A program made the translations under genes and the position numbers. A DNA stretch of 64,000 nt from Actinoplanes sp. NBC_00393 (lineage in GTDB: Bacteria; Actinomycetota; Actinomycetes; Mycobacteriales; Micromonosporaceae). Where the stretch lies: positions 11,088,001-11,152,000 of the forward strand of contig NZ_CP107942.1 in assembly GCF_036053395.1 (NCBI RefSeq), written 5' to 3'. Under the pieces are notes generated by a model, which was not told the origin of the DNA, did no database searches, and saw only the letters and a list, made by a program, of their open reading frames with translations. Shown piece after piece: positions 15,548-22,754 of this stretch; within the stretch, counting starts at the first letter, position 1, and every line of letters starts with the position of its first letter.

Positions 15548-16438
15548 TCATCCGCGCGGGGTGATTGATCGTGCCGGCGACTCCTCGTACGCCGGGTAGC
15601 CCAGGCGCTCGACCAGGTTCCCGGTGGCTCGCTCGAAGGCCTCGGTGATGTCGTCGTCGAAGTGATTACGCCAGTCGCCGGGCTGGCCCTTTCGATAGTG
15701 CGACACCGTTCCGGCGCTCTTGCGCTCGTTCATGTTTGCAAAGCTGTATCGGGACAGCAGGGTGGCCAACTCGGGCGGCGGAATAGTGATTCCGCAGTGC
15801 CGCATCAGTTGATCGACCTCGTTCGCCTGGTTGTCGCCGACCAGGTCCTCATAGCGGAACAGGCGGACCTCCTCGGAAGCCGGCGCCACGGCCCACGACC
15901 GGAGGGCCTTGAATCTGCCCTTGGCGGCGAAATCGTCGATGAGGTGCAGCATGCCTTCTTTGCGTGGCAATTCCTGGAGGACCTTGCGAACCTCCAGCAC
16001 GTCACCCATCGGCGCGTGTGAGTTGCGGGTGGAGAAGTAGCTGGAGACCAGCATGTCGCGCGGGTCGCGCATGACGAAGAACGCCCGGTACCTGTCCGGT
16101 TTGGGAATCTTGTCGAACCGTTTGCGGTGGAAGAACAGCGACAGCGCGATGCGGTCCGGCGGGCACACCCGAGGGTCGCTCCAGTTGTAGAACCGCGGGT
16201 CGTAGGTGAACAGACCGGAGTGGCGGTACACGATGGGATCGCTGAACAACTCTTTGATCCACTGGCTCGCGGTTTTGCGCACTGCGCAGTGATAAATGTT
16301 CGTGAATTCGTTCCGGGTGACCACCGGAACGGTGAGCCGCAGCCGGGCGTTGTGCGCTCTGAGTAGAGTCCGGCGCGTCACGACGCGAATGGATTCAGGC
16401 GCGTTCTGCTTGGCGAACATCACAGTGCGGTTGAACAT
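15548..16438 (-). CDS. Sulfotransferase family protein
   Basis: 296 residues. The PAPS-binding signature of cytosolic-type sulfotransferases is visible: the 5'-phosphosulfate loop in YHCAVRKTASQWIKELF (about residue 49-65) and the 3'-phosphate strand-helix FFVMRDPRDMLVSSYFSTR (about 120-138). The C-terminal GDWRNHFDDDITEAFERATG also matches the family. It would move a sulfonyl group from PAPS to an alcohol or amine acceptor, acceptor unknown. There is no signal peptide. It is monocistronic, and its 5' region has lower GC than its neighbours, which may reflect acquisition (inference). Confidence 0.85.
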   Translation of the reverse strand: MFNRTVMFAKQNAPESIRVVTRRTLLRAHNARLRLTVPVVTRNEFTNIYHCAVRKTASQWIKELFSDPIVYRHSGLFTYDPRFYNWSDPRVCPPDRIALSLFFHRKRFDKIPKPDRYRAFFVMRDPRDMLVSSYFSTRNSHAPMGDVLEVRKVLQELPRKEGMLHLIDDFAAKGRFKALRSWAVAPASEEVRLFRYEDLVGDNQANEVDQLMRHCGITIPPPELATLLSRYSFANMNERKSAGTVSHYRKGQPGDWRNHFDDDITEAFERATGNLVERLGYPAYEESPARSITPRG

Positions 16439-16607
16439 CGTCCTTTACCTGCGCAGTCGGGGGCACGCTACCGGTCCGGTCGAACGTGGCCGGAGTTTAC
16501 AACAATTTCGACTGAGTTACTACAGATGATCAAGGCGGTCGACGGGACCGCAATTAGATATTCAGGGAGTTCACAGTTTCGCCAGGGTGTGACGCCGGTT
16601 ATCTTTA

Positions 16608-16629
16608 CGACCGGTCGGTCGGTTTGTAG
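16608..16629 (+). promoter_or_regulatory. Palindrome and -10-like box upstream of tetR/thioesterase pair
   Basis: The 10-bp palindrome cgaccggtcg (16608-16617) immediately precedes a repeated cggtcggt and a -10-like ttgtag (16624-16629), about 10 bases before the TetR ATG. The layout is that of a TetR autoregulatory operator in a near-leaderless promoter. Confidence 0.45.
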
Positions 16630-16639
16630 GCTGAGCGGC

Positions 16640-17275
16640 ATGACCCAGGACGGCAGGCTCCTCCGCGGCGAGCGCACCCGCACCGCGGTGCTCGACCAGG
16701 CGCTGCTGCTCGCGACCGTGGCCGGCCTCGACGGCCTGTCGCTGAGCCAGGTCGCCGACGCGCTCTCGGTGAGCAAGTCCGGGCTGTTCGCGCACTGGCG
16801 CTCCAAGGGGGCGCTGCAACTCGCCGTGATCGACCACGCGCGGGCGCAGTGGACCGACCGGGTGATCCGGCCCGCGGTCGCCGAGCCGGCCGGCCTGCGC
16901 CGGTTGTGGGCGGTGCACGACCATCGGCTGGCGTTCTACGAGGCGGAGGTCCTGCCCGGCGGCTGCTTCTTCGCCAACGCCCACTTCGAGTTCAACGCGC
17001 GGCCCGGCGTGATCCGGGACCGGCTCGCCACCGAGATGGCCGACTGGATGCGGTTCCTGACCGGCGTGGCCGCCGATGCCGTGGCGGTCGGTGACGTCGC
17101 GGCCGACGTCGATCCGGCCGGGCTCGCCTACCAGACCGAGGCCCTCGGAGTCTGTGCGGTCATGCAGGCCCCGGTGCTCGGCGCCGCACCGACCTTCCAC
17201 CAGGCACGCCGGGCTCTGCTCGGCCACCTGCGCGCACTGGCCACCGATCCGACGACTCTCCCGGAGCTGACATGA
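16640..17275 (+). CDS. TetR-family transcriptional regulator
   Basis: 211 residues. The N-terminal TetR HTH (about 10-60) reads RTRTAVLDQALLLATVAGLDGLSL, then ADALSVSKSGLFAHWRSKGAL, with the canonical Gly-Leu-Phe-x-His/Trp recognition helix. The C-terminal ligand domain contains LPGGCFFANAHFEFNARPG, the TetR_C_6/C_19-type signature. The gene overlaps the downstream thioesterase by four bases, so it probably controls that gene and itself through the palindrome upstream. The inducer is unknown; an acyl-CoA is plausible from context. Confidence 0.9.
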   Translation: MTQDGRLLRGERTRTAVLDQALLLATVAGLDGLSLSQVADALSVSKSGLFAHWRSKGALQLAVIDHARAQWTDRVIRPAVAEPAGLRRLWAVHDHRLAFYEAEVLPGGCFFANAHFEFNARPGVIRDRLATEMADWMRFLTGVAADAVAVGDVAADVDPAGLAYQTEALGVCAVMQAPVLGAAPTFHQARRALLGHLRALATDPTTLPELT

Positions 17276-17727
17276 CCATCACCACCGAAGAAGCCCCCGC
17301 TGTTGAGTACGGCGATGTGGTGCCCATGCCCGTGCACTTCGACGACCTCGACGCCATGGGCGTGCTGCACAACTCCCGCTACGCGGTGCTGGTGGAGCGG
17401 GCGCTGACACTCTGGTGGACCGAGCGTGGCGTCTCCTTCACCGGCGGCCGCCCGACCACGCCGGACGCCTTCAACGTGGTCCGGGAGTATGCGATCACCT
17501 TCCACCGGCCGGTCCGCGGCACCGGCGAGGTGAACGTGCACTTCTGGCTCGACCGGCTCGGCACGACCAGCGCCGACTACCGGTTCCGGGTCACCTCGAC
17601 CGACGGCGCGACGGTGTACGCGGAGGGCCGCCGGGTCAACGTCCGGCTGGACCCGGCGACGATGCGCCCGGAGCCGTGGACCGAGCAGGCCCGGGTCATC
17701 GCGGGTGCTCTGGTGCGTACCAAATAG
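17272..17727 (+). CDS. Hotdog-fold acyl-CoA thioesterase
   Basis: 151-residue 4HBT/YbgC-like thioesterase. VHFDDLDAMGVLHNSRYAVL holds the family's Asp-x-x-x-x-x-H catalytic segment, and FHRPVRGTGEVNVHFWLDRLG the central strand. It hydrolyses acyl-CoA or acyl-ACP thioesters, probably in the cytoplasm. Start ATG within the TetR stop (ATGA). Its 3' end converges with the EF-Tu gene with four bases between stops. Confidence 0.88.
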   Translation: MTITTEEAPAVEYGDVVPMPVHFDDLDAMGVLHNSRYAVLVERALTLWWTERGVSFTGGRPTTPDAFNVVREYAITFHRPVRGTGEVNVHFWLDRLGTTSADYRFRVTSTDGATVYAEGRRVNVRLDPATMRPEPWTEQARVIAGALVRTK

Positions 17728-17731
17728 GGGT

Positions 17732-19030
17732 CTATCGCTGGATGCGGGTGGCCGTGCCGGCCCCGACGGTGCGGCCACCCTCCCGGATCGCGAATTTCAG
17801 GCCCGGCTCGAGAGCCATCGGCTGGATCAGTTTCACCGACATCGCCGTCGAGTCGCCCGGCATGACGAGCTCGGTGCCCTCGGGCAGCGTGACGACACCG
17901 GTGACGTCCGTGGTGCGGAAGTAGAACTGGGGCCGGTAATTCTGGAAGAACGGGGTGTGCCGGCCGCCCTCCTCCTTGCTGAGGATGTAGGTGACCGCTT
18001 CGAACTCGGTGTGCAGGCTGACGGTGCCCGGCCGCACGACGACCATGCCGCGGTCGACGTCCTCCCGCTTGATGCCGCGCAGCAGCAGGCCCACGTTCTC
18101 GCCGGCGCGGGCCTCGTCGAGCAGCTTGCGGAACATCTCGATGCCGACGCAGACGGTCCGGGTGGAGTGTTCCCGGAGGCCGGCGATCTCGACCTCCTCG
18201 TTCACGGCGAGCGTGCCGCGTTCCACCCGGCCGGTGACCACGGTGCCGCGGCCGGTGATCGTGAAGACGTCCTCGATCGGCATCAGGAACGGCTCGCTGG
18301 TCATCCGCTTCGGCTCGGGGATCGCGGTGTCGACCGCGTTCATCAGCTCCAGCAGGTTGCCGGCCCACCGGGGGTCGCCGTGCAGCGCCCTGAGCGCCGA
18401 GACCCGCACCACCGGCAGATCGTCACCGGGATAGTCGTAGGTGCTCAGCAGCTCCCGGGCCTCCAGCTCGATGAGTTCCAGCAGCTCCTCGTCGTCGACC
18501 AGGTCGCACTTGTTCAGGGCGACCACGAAGTACGGCACGCCGATCTGCCGGGCCAGCAGCACCTGTTCCCTGGTCTGCGGCATCGGGCCGTCGGTGGCCG
18601 CCACGACCAGGATCGCGCCGTCCATCTGAGCAGCACCGGTGATCATGTTCTTGATGTAGTCGGCGTGGCCGGGGCAGTCCACGTGCGCGTAGTGACGGGC
18701 CGCGGTCTGGTACTCCACGTGCGCGATCGAGATCGTGATGCCGCGGGCCTTCTCCTCCGCGGCCCGGTCGATCCGGTCGAACGGGGTGTACGGGTTCAGG
18801 TCCGGGAACTCGTCGTGCAGGACCTTGGTGATGGCGGCGGTCAGCGTGGTCTTACCGTGGTCGATGTGACCGAGCGTGCCGATGTTGAGGTGCGGCTTGG
18901 TCCGCTGGAACCGGGCCACCGGGCCTTGAGCCCGCGGCTGCGGAGGTGGGGCCTGCGGTTGCGGCTGCGGCCGGGCCGCGGGCGGCACATGCATGGGCAC
19001 AGGCTCGCGGGCCTGTGCCGGCGCGGGCAT
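17732..19030 (-). CDS. tuf: Divergent elongation factor Tu with proline-rich N-terminal extension
   Basis: About 432 residues from the ATG at 19030. After an extension of about 44 residues rich in Pro/Ala/Gln comes a complete EF-Tu: G1 GHIDHGKT (about 54-61), RGITI, G3 DCPGH, G4 NKCD and G5 SAL, then domains 2 and 3 ending [10 protein letters not shown]. All GTPase motifs are intact, so it can be an active GTPase. Normal tuf genes lie beside fusA in the str operon and have no extension; this one stands alone behind a caspase-like remnant, so it is a paralogue. The extension repeats PAQAREPV, the same peptide that ends the caspase frame, arguing that the two were once one protein. The start is uncertain: the frame is open up to 19093, and an ATG at 18994 is possible. 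Confidence 0.85.
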   Translation of the reverse strand: MPAPAQAREPVPMHVPPAARPQPQPQAPPPQPRAQGPVARFQRTKPHLNIGTLGHIDHGKTTLTAAITKVLHDEFPDLNPYTPFDRIDRAAEEKARGITISIAHVEYQTAARHYAHVDCPGHADYIKNMITGAAQMDGAILVVAATDGPMPQTREQVLLARQIGVPYFVVALNKCDLVDDEELLELIELEARELLSTYDYPGDDLPVVRVSALRALHGDPRWAGNLLELMNAVDTAIPEPKRMTSEPFLMPIEDVFTITGRGTVVTGRVERGTLAVNEEVEIAGLREHSTRTVCVGIEMFRKLLDEARAGENVGLLLRGIKREDVDRGMVVVRPGTVSLHTEFEAVTYILSKEEGGRHTPFFQNYRPQFYFRTTDVTGVVTLPEGTELVMPGDSTAMSVKLIQPMALEPGLKFAIREGGRTVGAGTATRIQR

Positions 19031-19080
19031 GGCGCGGGCTCTCGAACCTGTGCCGGCACGGGCTCGCGGGCCTGTGCCGG
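18998..19080 (-). repeat. Three 24-bp repeats bridging the caspase and EF-Tu frames
   Basis: Copies of ccggcacaggcccgcgag followed by cc(c/t)gtg lie at 19080-19057, 19056-19033 (diverged) and 19021-18998. The first two encode [16 protein letters not shown] in the caspase frame. An 11-base spacer (19032-19022) shifts phase so that only the third encodes PAQAREPV in the EF-Tu frame. Confidence 0.8.
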
Positions 19081-19638
19081 CGCGGGCCGCCAAGCGCGAT
19101 TCGGCGCCAGGACGAGCCGGTCGATGTGCCCGGCGGAGAGCCGCTGCGGCTCGTGCAGGCCCGCGTCGCGCATCCGGCGATGGAGGGTCGCGTACAGAGT
19201 GTCGACGTCGAGGTGGGGCGGCCCGCCCGGCACTCCGTCCCGGAGCAGCTGCAACAGCCGCCCGGTGAACGCGGTGTTCCGCTCGCCCGGCAGCACCACC
19301 GAGACCTGGGTGCCCGGGGAGGCGGCCAGGGTCAGCGTGCCGGCGATGTCGATCTGGGCCCGGACGATGTCGGACTGGCTGCTGAGCGAGGCGGTCGCCC
19401 GGCCGGAGAAGCAGCAGTCCAGGACGAGAACCTTGCGGGCCGCCGGGCTCTTGCGCAGAACGCCGCGCAGGGTGTCGATGGAGATCCCGCCGAACTCCGG
19501 CATCTCCGGATCGGTCTCCGGGCCGGCCAGGTGCAGGACGTTACGGTCGTACTCCAGGCAGCCGTGGCCGGTGTAGTAGACGAACAGGACGTCCTCCGCG
19601 TCCTGCGCCGCGGCCTTGAGCAGCCCGCCGACCCGCGG
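19031..19638 (-). pseudogene. Caspase-like (C14) protease remnant, N-terminus missing, fused in origin to EF-Tu
   Basis: The frame starts directly after the MFS stop codon and has no ATG, GTG or TTG until 19503. It encodes the later two thirds of a caspase fold: LLKAAAQDAEDVLFVYYTGHG with catalytic His (codon 19564-19566), then [13 protein letters not shown] with the catalytic Cys (codon 19411-19413), then [20 protein letters not shown] and [14 protein letters not shown]. These are typical of actinobacterial caspases of conflict systems (EACC1-associated type; recollection of the family, not a search result). The first strand and helices (about 65-70 residues) are absent. Downstream the frame runs out of phase through linker repeats into EF-Tu. 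As it stands no catalytically complete product can be initiated. Confidence 0.75.
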
Positions 19639-20883
19639 CTATCGGCCCGCGGCCGCCGGCGCGCTCTCCGCAGTGGACGGCATCGGCAGGTCGCGCAGCC
19701 CGCGGACCGGCGAGACCACCCAGATCAGCGGCGCGCACAGGGTGATCACGCCGAAGAGCAGCAGGGTGGTGCGGGCACCGAGCGGTCCGGCGAGGACGCC
19801 GGCGACGAGCCCGCCGATCGGGATCGCTCCCCAGGAGACGAACTTGACCGTGGCGATCACCCGGGAGAGCAGCTCCGGCGGGCTGGCGAGCATCCGGTAG
19901 GTCCGGGTGGTCACGCTGAGCACCACCACCGAACCGGCGAAGATCAGGTTGCCGAGGGCGAACGCCAGGTAGCCGGCGGCCCCGGTGCCCCACGGGATGA
20001 GCAGGGCGCCGCCGACACCGGCGAAACCGGCGACGATGAGGCCGCGGGCGGTGCCGATCCGGCCGGTGAACCGGGTGGTCAGCGCCGCGCCGATCAGCGT
20101 GCCCAGACCGTCGGCGGCCAGCAGCAGGCCGACCATGCCGGGCGAGGCGTGCAACTCGCGGACCAGGTAGAAGACGAAGAGCGCGTGCTGGGCGCCGCAG
20201 ACGAAGTTGACCGCGGTGGCGGCCCACATGCCGGGGCCCATCACCGGGTGCCGGGTCACGTAGTGCCAGCCCTCGCGGATGAGGGCGGCCATCGGCGTAC
20301 GGATGGTGGGTCTCTGCACGCGCCGCGCCGGGAGCGTCCGCAACAGAACCGCCGAGATCAGGTAGCTGGCCACGTCGATCAGCAGGGTCGGCACCGAGCC
20401 GAGCACCTGCACCGCCAGGCCGCCCAGCGACGGCCCGCCGAGTTGCGTCGCCGCGTGCGTGCCGGAGTTGAGGCTGTTGCGGGCCTGCAGTTGCCCGGCC
20501 GGGACGATCTCCGGCAGGAAGGTCTGGTTCGCCACGTCGAAGAGCACGTCGGCGAAGCTGATCACCAGCGCCACCACGATCAGCTGCGGCACGGTGAGCA
20601 CGTCCCACCACCAGGCGAGGGGGATGGAGACCACCGCGAGGGCGCGGACCAGGTCCGCGCCGACCTGCGTGCCGCGCAGGGGCAGGCGCTGCACGATCAC
20701 TCCGGCGGGCAGGCTGATCAGGAGGTACGCCAGATAGCCGGCCGCCGTGATCAGGCCCATCTCGAGCGCGGAGGCGTGCAGCACGGTCAGCGCGGTCAGG
20801 GGCAGGGCGACGCCGCCGACCGCGGTGCCGAGCCCGCTGGCCGTGCCGGCCGTCCACCAGCGCCAGAACACAGTGAGTTTCAT
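19639..20883 (-). CDS. MFS exporter (MFS_3/enterobactin-exporter type)
   Basis: 414-residue 12-helix transporter. Motif A-like loops, the SFADVLFDVANQTFLPEIVP segment and RNSLNSGTHAATQLGGPSLGG are characteristic of the MFS_3 drug/siderophore exporters common in actinomycetes. Its stop codon (TAG) is followed without any gap, in the same frame, by the caspase remnant, so the join looks like a recombination scar. It is divergent from the HxlR-peroxiredoxin gene with only 25 bases between start codons, hence probably controlled by it. Substrate unknown. Confidence 0.88.
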   Translation of the reverse strand: MKLTVFWRWWTAGTASGLGTAVGGVALPLTALTVLHASALEMGLITAAGYLAYLLISLPAGVIVQRLPLRGTQVGADLVRALAVVSIPLAWWWDVLTVPQLIVVALVISFADVLFDVANQTFLPEIVPAGQLQARNSLNSGTHAATQLGGPSLGGLAVQVLGSVPTLLIDVASYLISAVLLRTLPARRVQRPTIRTPMAALIREGWHYVTRHPVMGPGMWAATAVNFVCGAQHALFVFYLVRELHASPGMVGLLLAADGLGTLIGAALTTRFTGRIGTARGLIVAGFAGVGGALLIPWGTGAAGYLAFALGNLIFAGSVVVLSVTTRTYRMLASPPELLSRVIATVKFVSWGAIPIGGLVAGVLAGPLGARTTLLLFGVITLCAPLIWVVSPVRGLRDLPMPSTAESAPAAAGR

Positions 20884-20908
20884 ATTGGAACGGACTATAG
20901 TCGCTCAC
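20884..20908. promoter_or_regulatory. 25-bp divergent promoter with palindrome
   Basis: The entire spacer between the MFS and HxlR-peroxiredoxin starts contains the perfect palindrome gactatagtc (20893-20902), whose centre TATAGT also reads as a -10 box on both strands. Both genes would be nearly leaderless, and one dimeric regulator at this site could control both. Confidence 0.55.
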
Positions 20909-21814
20909 GTGAGACGAGTCGACCTCGCCGACGCGGACTGCGGAATCGCCCAGGCCGTCGGCGTGCTGGGTGATTGGTGGACGTTCCTGGTGATCCGCGA
21001 CATCGCCGGGGGAGTGACCCGCTTCGACGCCCTGCAACGCGCCCTCGGGATGAGCCGGCGCGCCCTCACCGAGCGCCTCGGCGAGCTGGTCGAGGCCGGC
21101 GTGCTGCACCGGCGCCGCTACACCGACCGGCCGCCGCGCTACGACTACCTGCTGACCCCGAAAGGTGAGGGCCTGCTCCCGGTGCTGATCGCGCTGCAGG
21201 AGTGGGGCGACCGGCACCTGATCGGCGACGGCTCGCTCACTGCCACCGCGTCCTCCGGCTCCGCCGAGTCCCGGCGGGTGCACGCCCTGGTCGGCCGCGT
21301 GCTGCCGGAGATCACCCTGACCCGGCAGGACGAGCAGACCGAAGGGTTCCGGGACGCGTGGACCGTGCTCTACTGCTTCCCCGGCGCGTTCGTCCCGGAC
21401 GCACAGGGTTACCCGCCGCGCTGGACCGACATCCCCGGGGCGGCCGGCTGCACGCTGGAGTCGATGACGTACGCGTCCGGCGCCACCGACTTCACCGAGG
21501 CCGGCGCCCGCGTCCGCGGTGTCAGCACCCAGCGCCCCGACCAGCTGGCCGCCTTCGCCGAGCACGCCGGCCTGCCGTTCCCGCTGCTCTCCGACCAGGA
21601 TCAGAAACTCGCCGCCGGTCTGCTGCTGCCCACCTTCCGGGCCGCCGGGGTGGACCGGTTCAAGCGGCTCACCCTGCTGATCGACCCGGCCGCCACGGTC
21701 CGCGCGGTGCAGTTCCCGATCACTGACCCGGCCGGCTCGGTCGACGAGATGCTGCGCCTGGTCCGCGACCGGCGGATCACCGCATCTGCCGGACCGTCCG
21801 GGTCAGCTCGGTGA
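20909..21814 (+). CDS. HxlR-type regulator fused to a peroxiredoxin-like domain
   Basis: 301 residues from the GTG at 20909. Residues about 1-100 are an HxlR winged helix (DCGIAQAVGVLGDWWTFLVI, RFDALQRALGMSRRALTERL, RYTDRPPRYDYLLTPKGEGL). Residues about 140-290 are AhpC/TSA-like: DAWTVLYCFPGAF, PGAAGCTLESMTY with the peroxidatic-type Cys181, and GVSTQRPDQLAAFAEHAGLP followed by FPLLSDQDQKLA, closely following BCP-type peroxiredoxins. A regulator carrying its own peroxide-reactive domain suggests direct redox sensing (inference). It is divergent from the MFS gene, and its 3' end overlaps the convergent GNAT gene by 38 bases. Confidence 0.85.
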   Translation: MRRVDLADADCGIAQAVGVLGDWWTFLVIRDIAGGVTRFDALQRALGMSRRALTERLGELVEAGVLHRRRYTDRPPRYDYLLTPKGEGLLPVLIALQEWGDRHLIGDGSLTATASSGSAESRRVHALVGRVLPEITLTRQDEQTEGFRDAWTVLYCFPGAFVPDAQGYPPRWTDIPGAAGCTLESMTYASGATDFTEAGARVRGVSTQRPDQLAAFAEHAGLPFPLLSDQDQKLAAGLLLPTFRAAGVDRFKRLTLLIDPAATVRAVQFPITDPAGSVDEMLRLVRDRRITASAGPSGSAR

Positions 21815-22679
21815 ATCCGGACGCGATCAGGAACTTGGTGTACGCGTCCTCGTCCTCGTCGGCGTAATCGAGCAGACGGGTCGCGCCGCCCAGGTCCAGC
21901 CACGCGGCGGCCTGCCCGAGCAGCCAGGTGCCGATGCCGCGGCGCTGCTGCTCCGGGTCGACCCACAGGTTGCCGATGTCGGCCCAGGCGCCCACCCGGG
22001 AGACCCGCGGACCGGAGTCCAGATTGGTGTCCACCTCGATCCAGCCGACGTCCGCACCGTCCAGGGTGGCCGTGAACCGGGTGCCGTTGATGCCGAGCGT
22101 GCGGCGGACGCCGAGCCCGGGCAGCGGCGCGGCCGGCCGGGCGAGGTCGCCGACCACGGCGACCAGCACGATCTCGGTACGCCCCTCGCGCCGGAAACCC
22201 ATCCGTTCATAGAGCTCCCGGATGTGCGGCCACTGCTCCGGCACCCCGTAGACGCCCGGCACCGGCAGCGCGCCCTCGGCGAACCGGCGGGTGACCGACC
22301 ACCGGGTGAACTGGGCGTGGCAGGCGACCGCGAGGGCCTGACCGGCCTGCGAGGCGTCCGGCCAGTACGGCGCGTCCGGCCAGCACACCAGCCAGCGGAT
22401 CTCGCCGGCGTTGCGGTACTCCTCGCCGGTGTCGTCGTCGTCCGCGTACCGCAGCAGGTGGGCGGCGGCCACCACCCGGCCGCGCTGCTCGGCGACCAGG
22501 GTGACCCGCTCGCGCACCCACCGGTCGACGATGAACTCGCCGGCCTCCCGTTCGAGCTGGCTCAGCAGGGCCTGGACGGAGACGGAGACACCCGGCACCA
22601 CGGCGGCGACGTGCGCGTTGACGAGAGCGGTGACCTGATCACGGTCACCGCGCCGGAACGGCCTGATCTGGGTCGGCAT
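21777..22679 (-). CDS. GNAT-family N-acetyltransferase
   Basis: 300 residues, about twice the minimal GNAT size, with an N-terminal half (MPTQIRPFRRGDRDQVTALVNAHVA...) that also looks GNAT-like and a C-terminal half holding the acetyl-CoA pyrophosphate loop in EQQRRGIGTWLLGQAAAW. It ends in TKFLIASGFTELTRTVRQMR. It transfers acetyl from acetyl-CoA to an unidentified amine. The stop region is antisense to the last 38 bases of the HxlR-peroxiredoxin gene. Confidence 0.82.
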   Translation of the reverse strand: MPTQIRPFRRGDRDQVTALVNAHVAAVVPGVSVSVQALLSQLEREAGEFIVDRWVRERVTLVAEQRGRVVAAAHLLRYADDDDTGEEYRNAGEIRWLVCWPDAPYWPDASQAGQALAVACHAQFTRWSVTRRFAEGALPVPGVYGVPEQWPHIRELYERMGFRREGRTEIVLVAVVGDLARPAAPLPGLGVRRTLGINGTRFTATLDGADVGWIEVDTNLDSGPRVSRVGAWADIGNLWVDPEQQRRGIGTWLLGQAAAWLDLGGATRLLDYADEDEDAYTKFLIASGFTELTRTVRQMR

Positions 22680-22754
22680 GAGACGGACCTTCCACGCGGG
22701 CGCTGTGCGCGCACTCCACTGGACGACCCGCTACCGTGCGGTACCGGGCCCACG

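Noticed and set aside
15548..16640. Genomic island boundary around the sulfotransferase
   Set aside because: Slightly lower GC is visible, but there is no integrase, tRNA target, direct repeats or IS remnants.
18841..19030. Extension of the caspase frame past the third linker repeat as a genuine C-terminus
   Set aside because: The residues are Arg/Cys/Pro-rich out-of-frame reading of the EF-Tu start; the linker peptide returns only in the EF-Tu frame.
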